From assembly GCA_963755695.1 (NCBI GenBank), contig CAVWLB010000006.1, positions 62,001 to 126,000 on the forward strand: a DNA stretch of 64,000 nt, written 5' to 3'. The number at the start of each line of letters is the position of its first letter. Within the stretch, counting starts at the first letter, position 1. The notes beneath the pieces were generated by a model. That model was given only the letters and a program-made list of their open reading frames with translations, was not told the origin of the DNA and searched no databases. Below, piece after piece: positions 63,647 to 64,000 of the stretch. Source of the DNA: QHWT01 sp963755695. GTDB taxonomy: Bacteria; Acidobacteriota; Vicinamibacteria; Vicinamibacterales; 2-12-FULL-66-21. A program made the position numbers and the translations under genes.

Positions 63647-64000
63647 CGCCGGTGACTATAAGGCAATCAGGGTGCCGACGAGGCCGCGAGCGGAGTCAGG
63701 CAGTCGTCGGTCAGGTGTGGATGGTGAATCAAGGACTTACAGAAGTCTGCGGACGTCGGCGCTCAGTCCGGCGCGGTCTGGCGCGTTCAGACTGTGCACG
63801 GAGAAACAGTCGCCGTATGCTGGCGGACATTCCGCGGAGAAGATGCGGATGAGGCGGAGAAAGGCGAACCGCGCCGGAGCGGCGTTCGCGCTGGTCGGCG
63901 CCCACTTCAGCAGGTCATAGAGATCCCTTACCGTCTGATCCGTGACGGGCTTCGGCTGCCATTTCGTGTACGTGCGGGCTTCACGAAATAGAGTGTCTAA
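63647..64000. other. No gene recognised to the window end
   Basis: 354 nt upstream of the patatin gene; no protein-like frame was identified on either strand. Confidence 0.4.

Overview
The window is a GC-rich bacterial chromosome segment, most probably from an Acidobacteriota member (Vicinamibacteria-like). This is inferred from gene content, not from a marker gene: FtsX-type permeases resembling the ADOP group, a winged-helix/TPR regulator, a MASE1-PAS-SpoIIE phosphatase, BACON-repeat and TAP-like secreted proteins, and many integrase-type (rve) insertion sequences. No rRNA, complete tRNA or CRISPR array is visible. A large share of genes carry single-base indels or in-frame stops, including groES and groEL. 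Either this is a plastic, decaying accessory region or the assembly has uncorrected indels, so broken entries should be read with both options in mind.

Layout. 1-2.6 kb: PAS-GGDEF cyclase, sortase and its LPQTA substrate, plus a small DUF7662-like protein. 3-5.4 kb: groES remnant and a row of small membrane/secreted proteins. 5.7-9.1 kb: nested transposase remnants and intact IS copy 1. 9.1-11.6 kb: groES-groEL with two linked small ORFs. 12.4-17.4 kb: IS and permease debris around a few envelope proteins. 17.4-22.6 kb: Crp/Fnr regulator, two duplicated coiled-coil response regulators, and a second, decayed groEL. 22.7-24.8 kb: KaiB with a PAS hybrid histidine kinase. 25.3-30.4 kb: MASE1-PAS-PAS-SpoIIE phosphatase, AraC regulator, and a second SpoIIE gene cut by IS copy 2. 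31.7-36.7 kb: TonB and ECF remnants, a phosphoesterase/cupredoxin/DUF2231/DUF420 operon and a CadC-like TPR regulator.

37.1-40.3 kb is an integron remnant: the C-terminal part of an IntI-type integrase, then one gene cassette ending in a well-formed attC site (39052-39124), all between direct repeats of a truncated transposase. 41.0-56.55 kb looks like a 15.5 kb integrated island. It is bounded by two 213 bp direct repeats, each ending in the 3' part of a tRNA-Asn gene, with a tyrosine-recombinase tail beside the left repeat. It carries a mosaic IS copy 3, a mostly one-directional cluster of hydrolases, SDR, RidA, crotonase, DUF4331 and HbpS-like proteins probably under an AraC regulator, and then a CGNR protein, a BACON protein and a TAP-like peptidase. 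56.6-64 kb: ThiF and permease fragments, another transposase, small proteins, AKR and DipZ remnants, and a patatin/beta-barrel (type Vd) protein.
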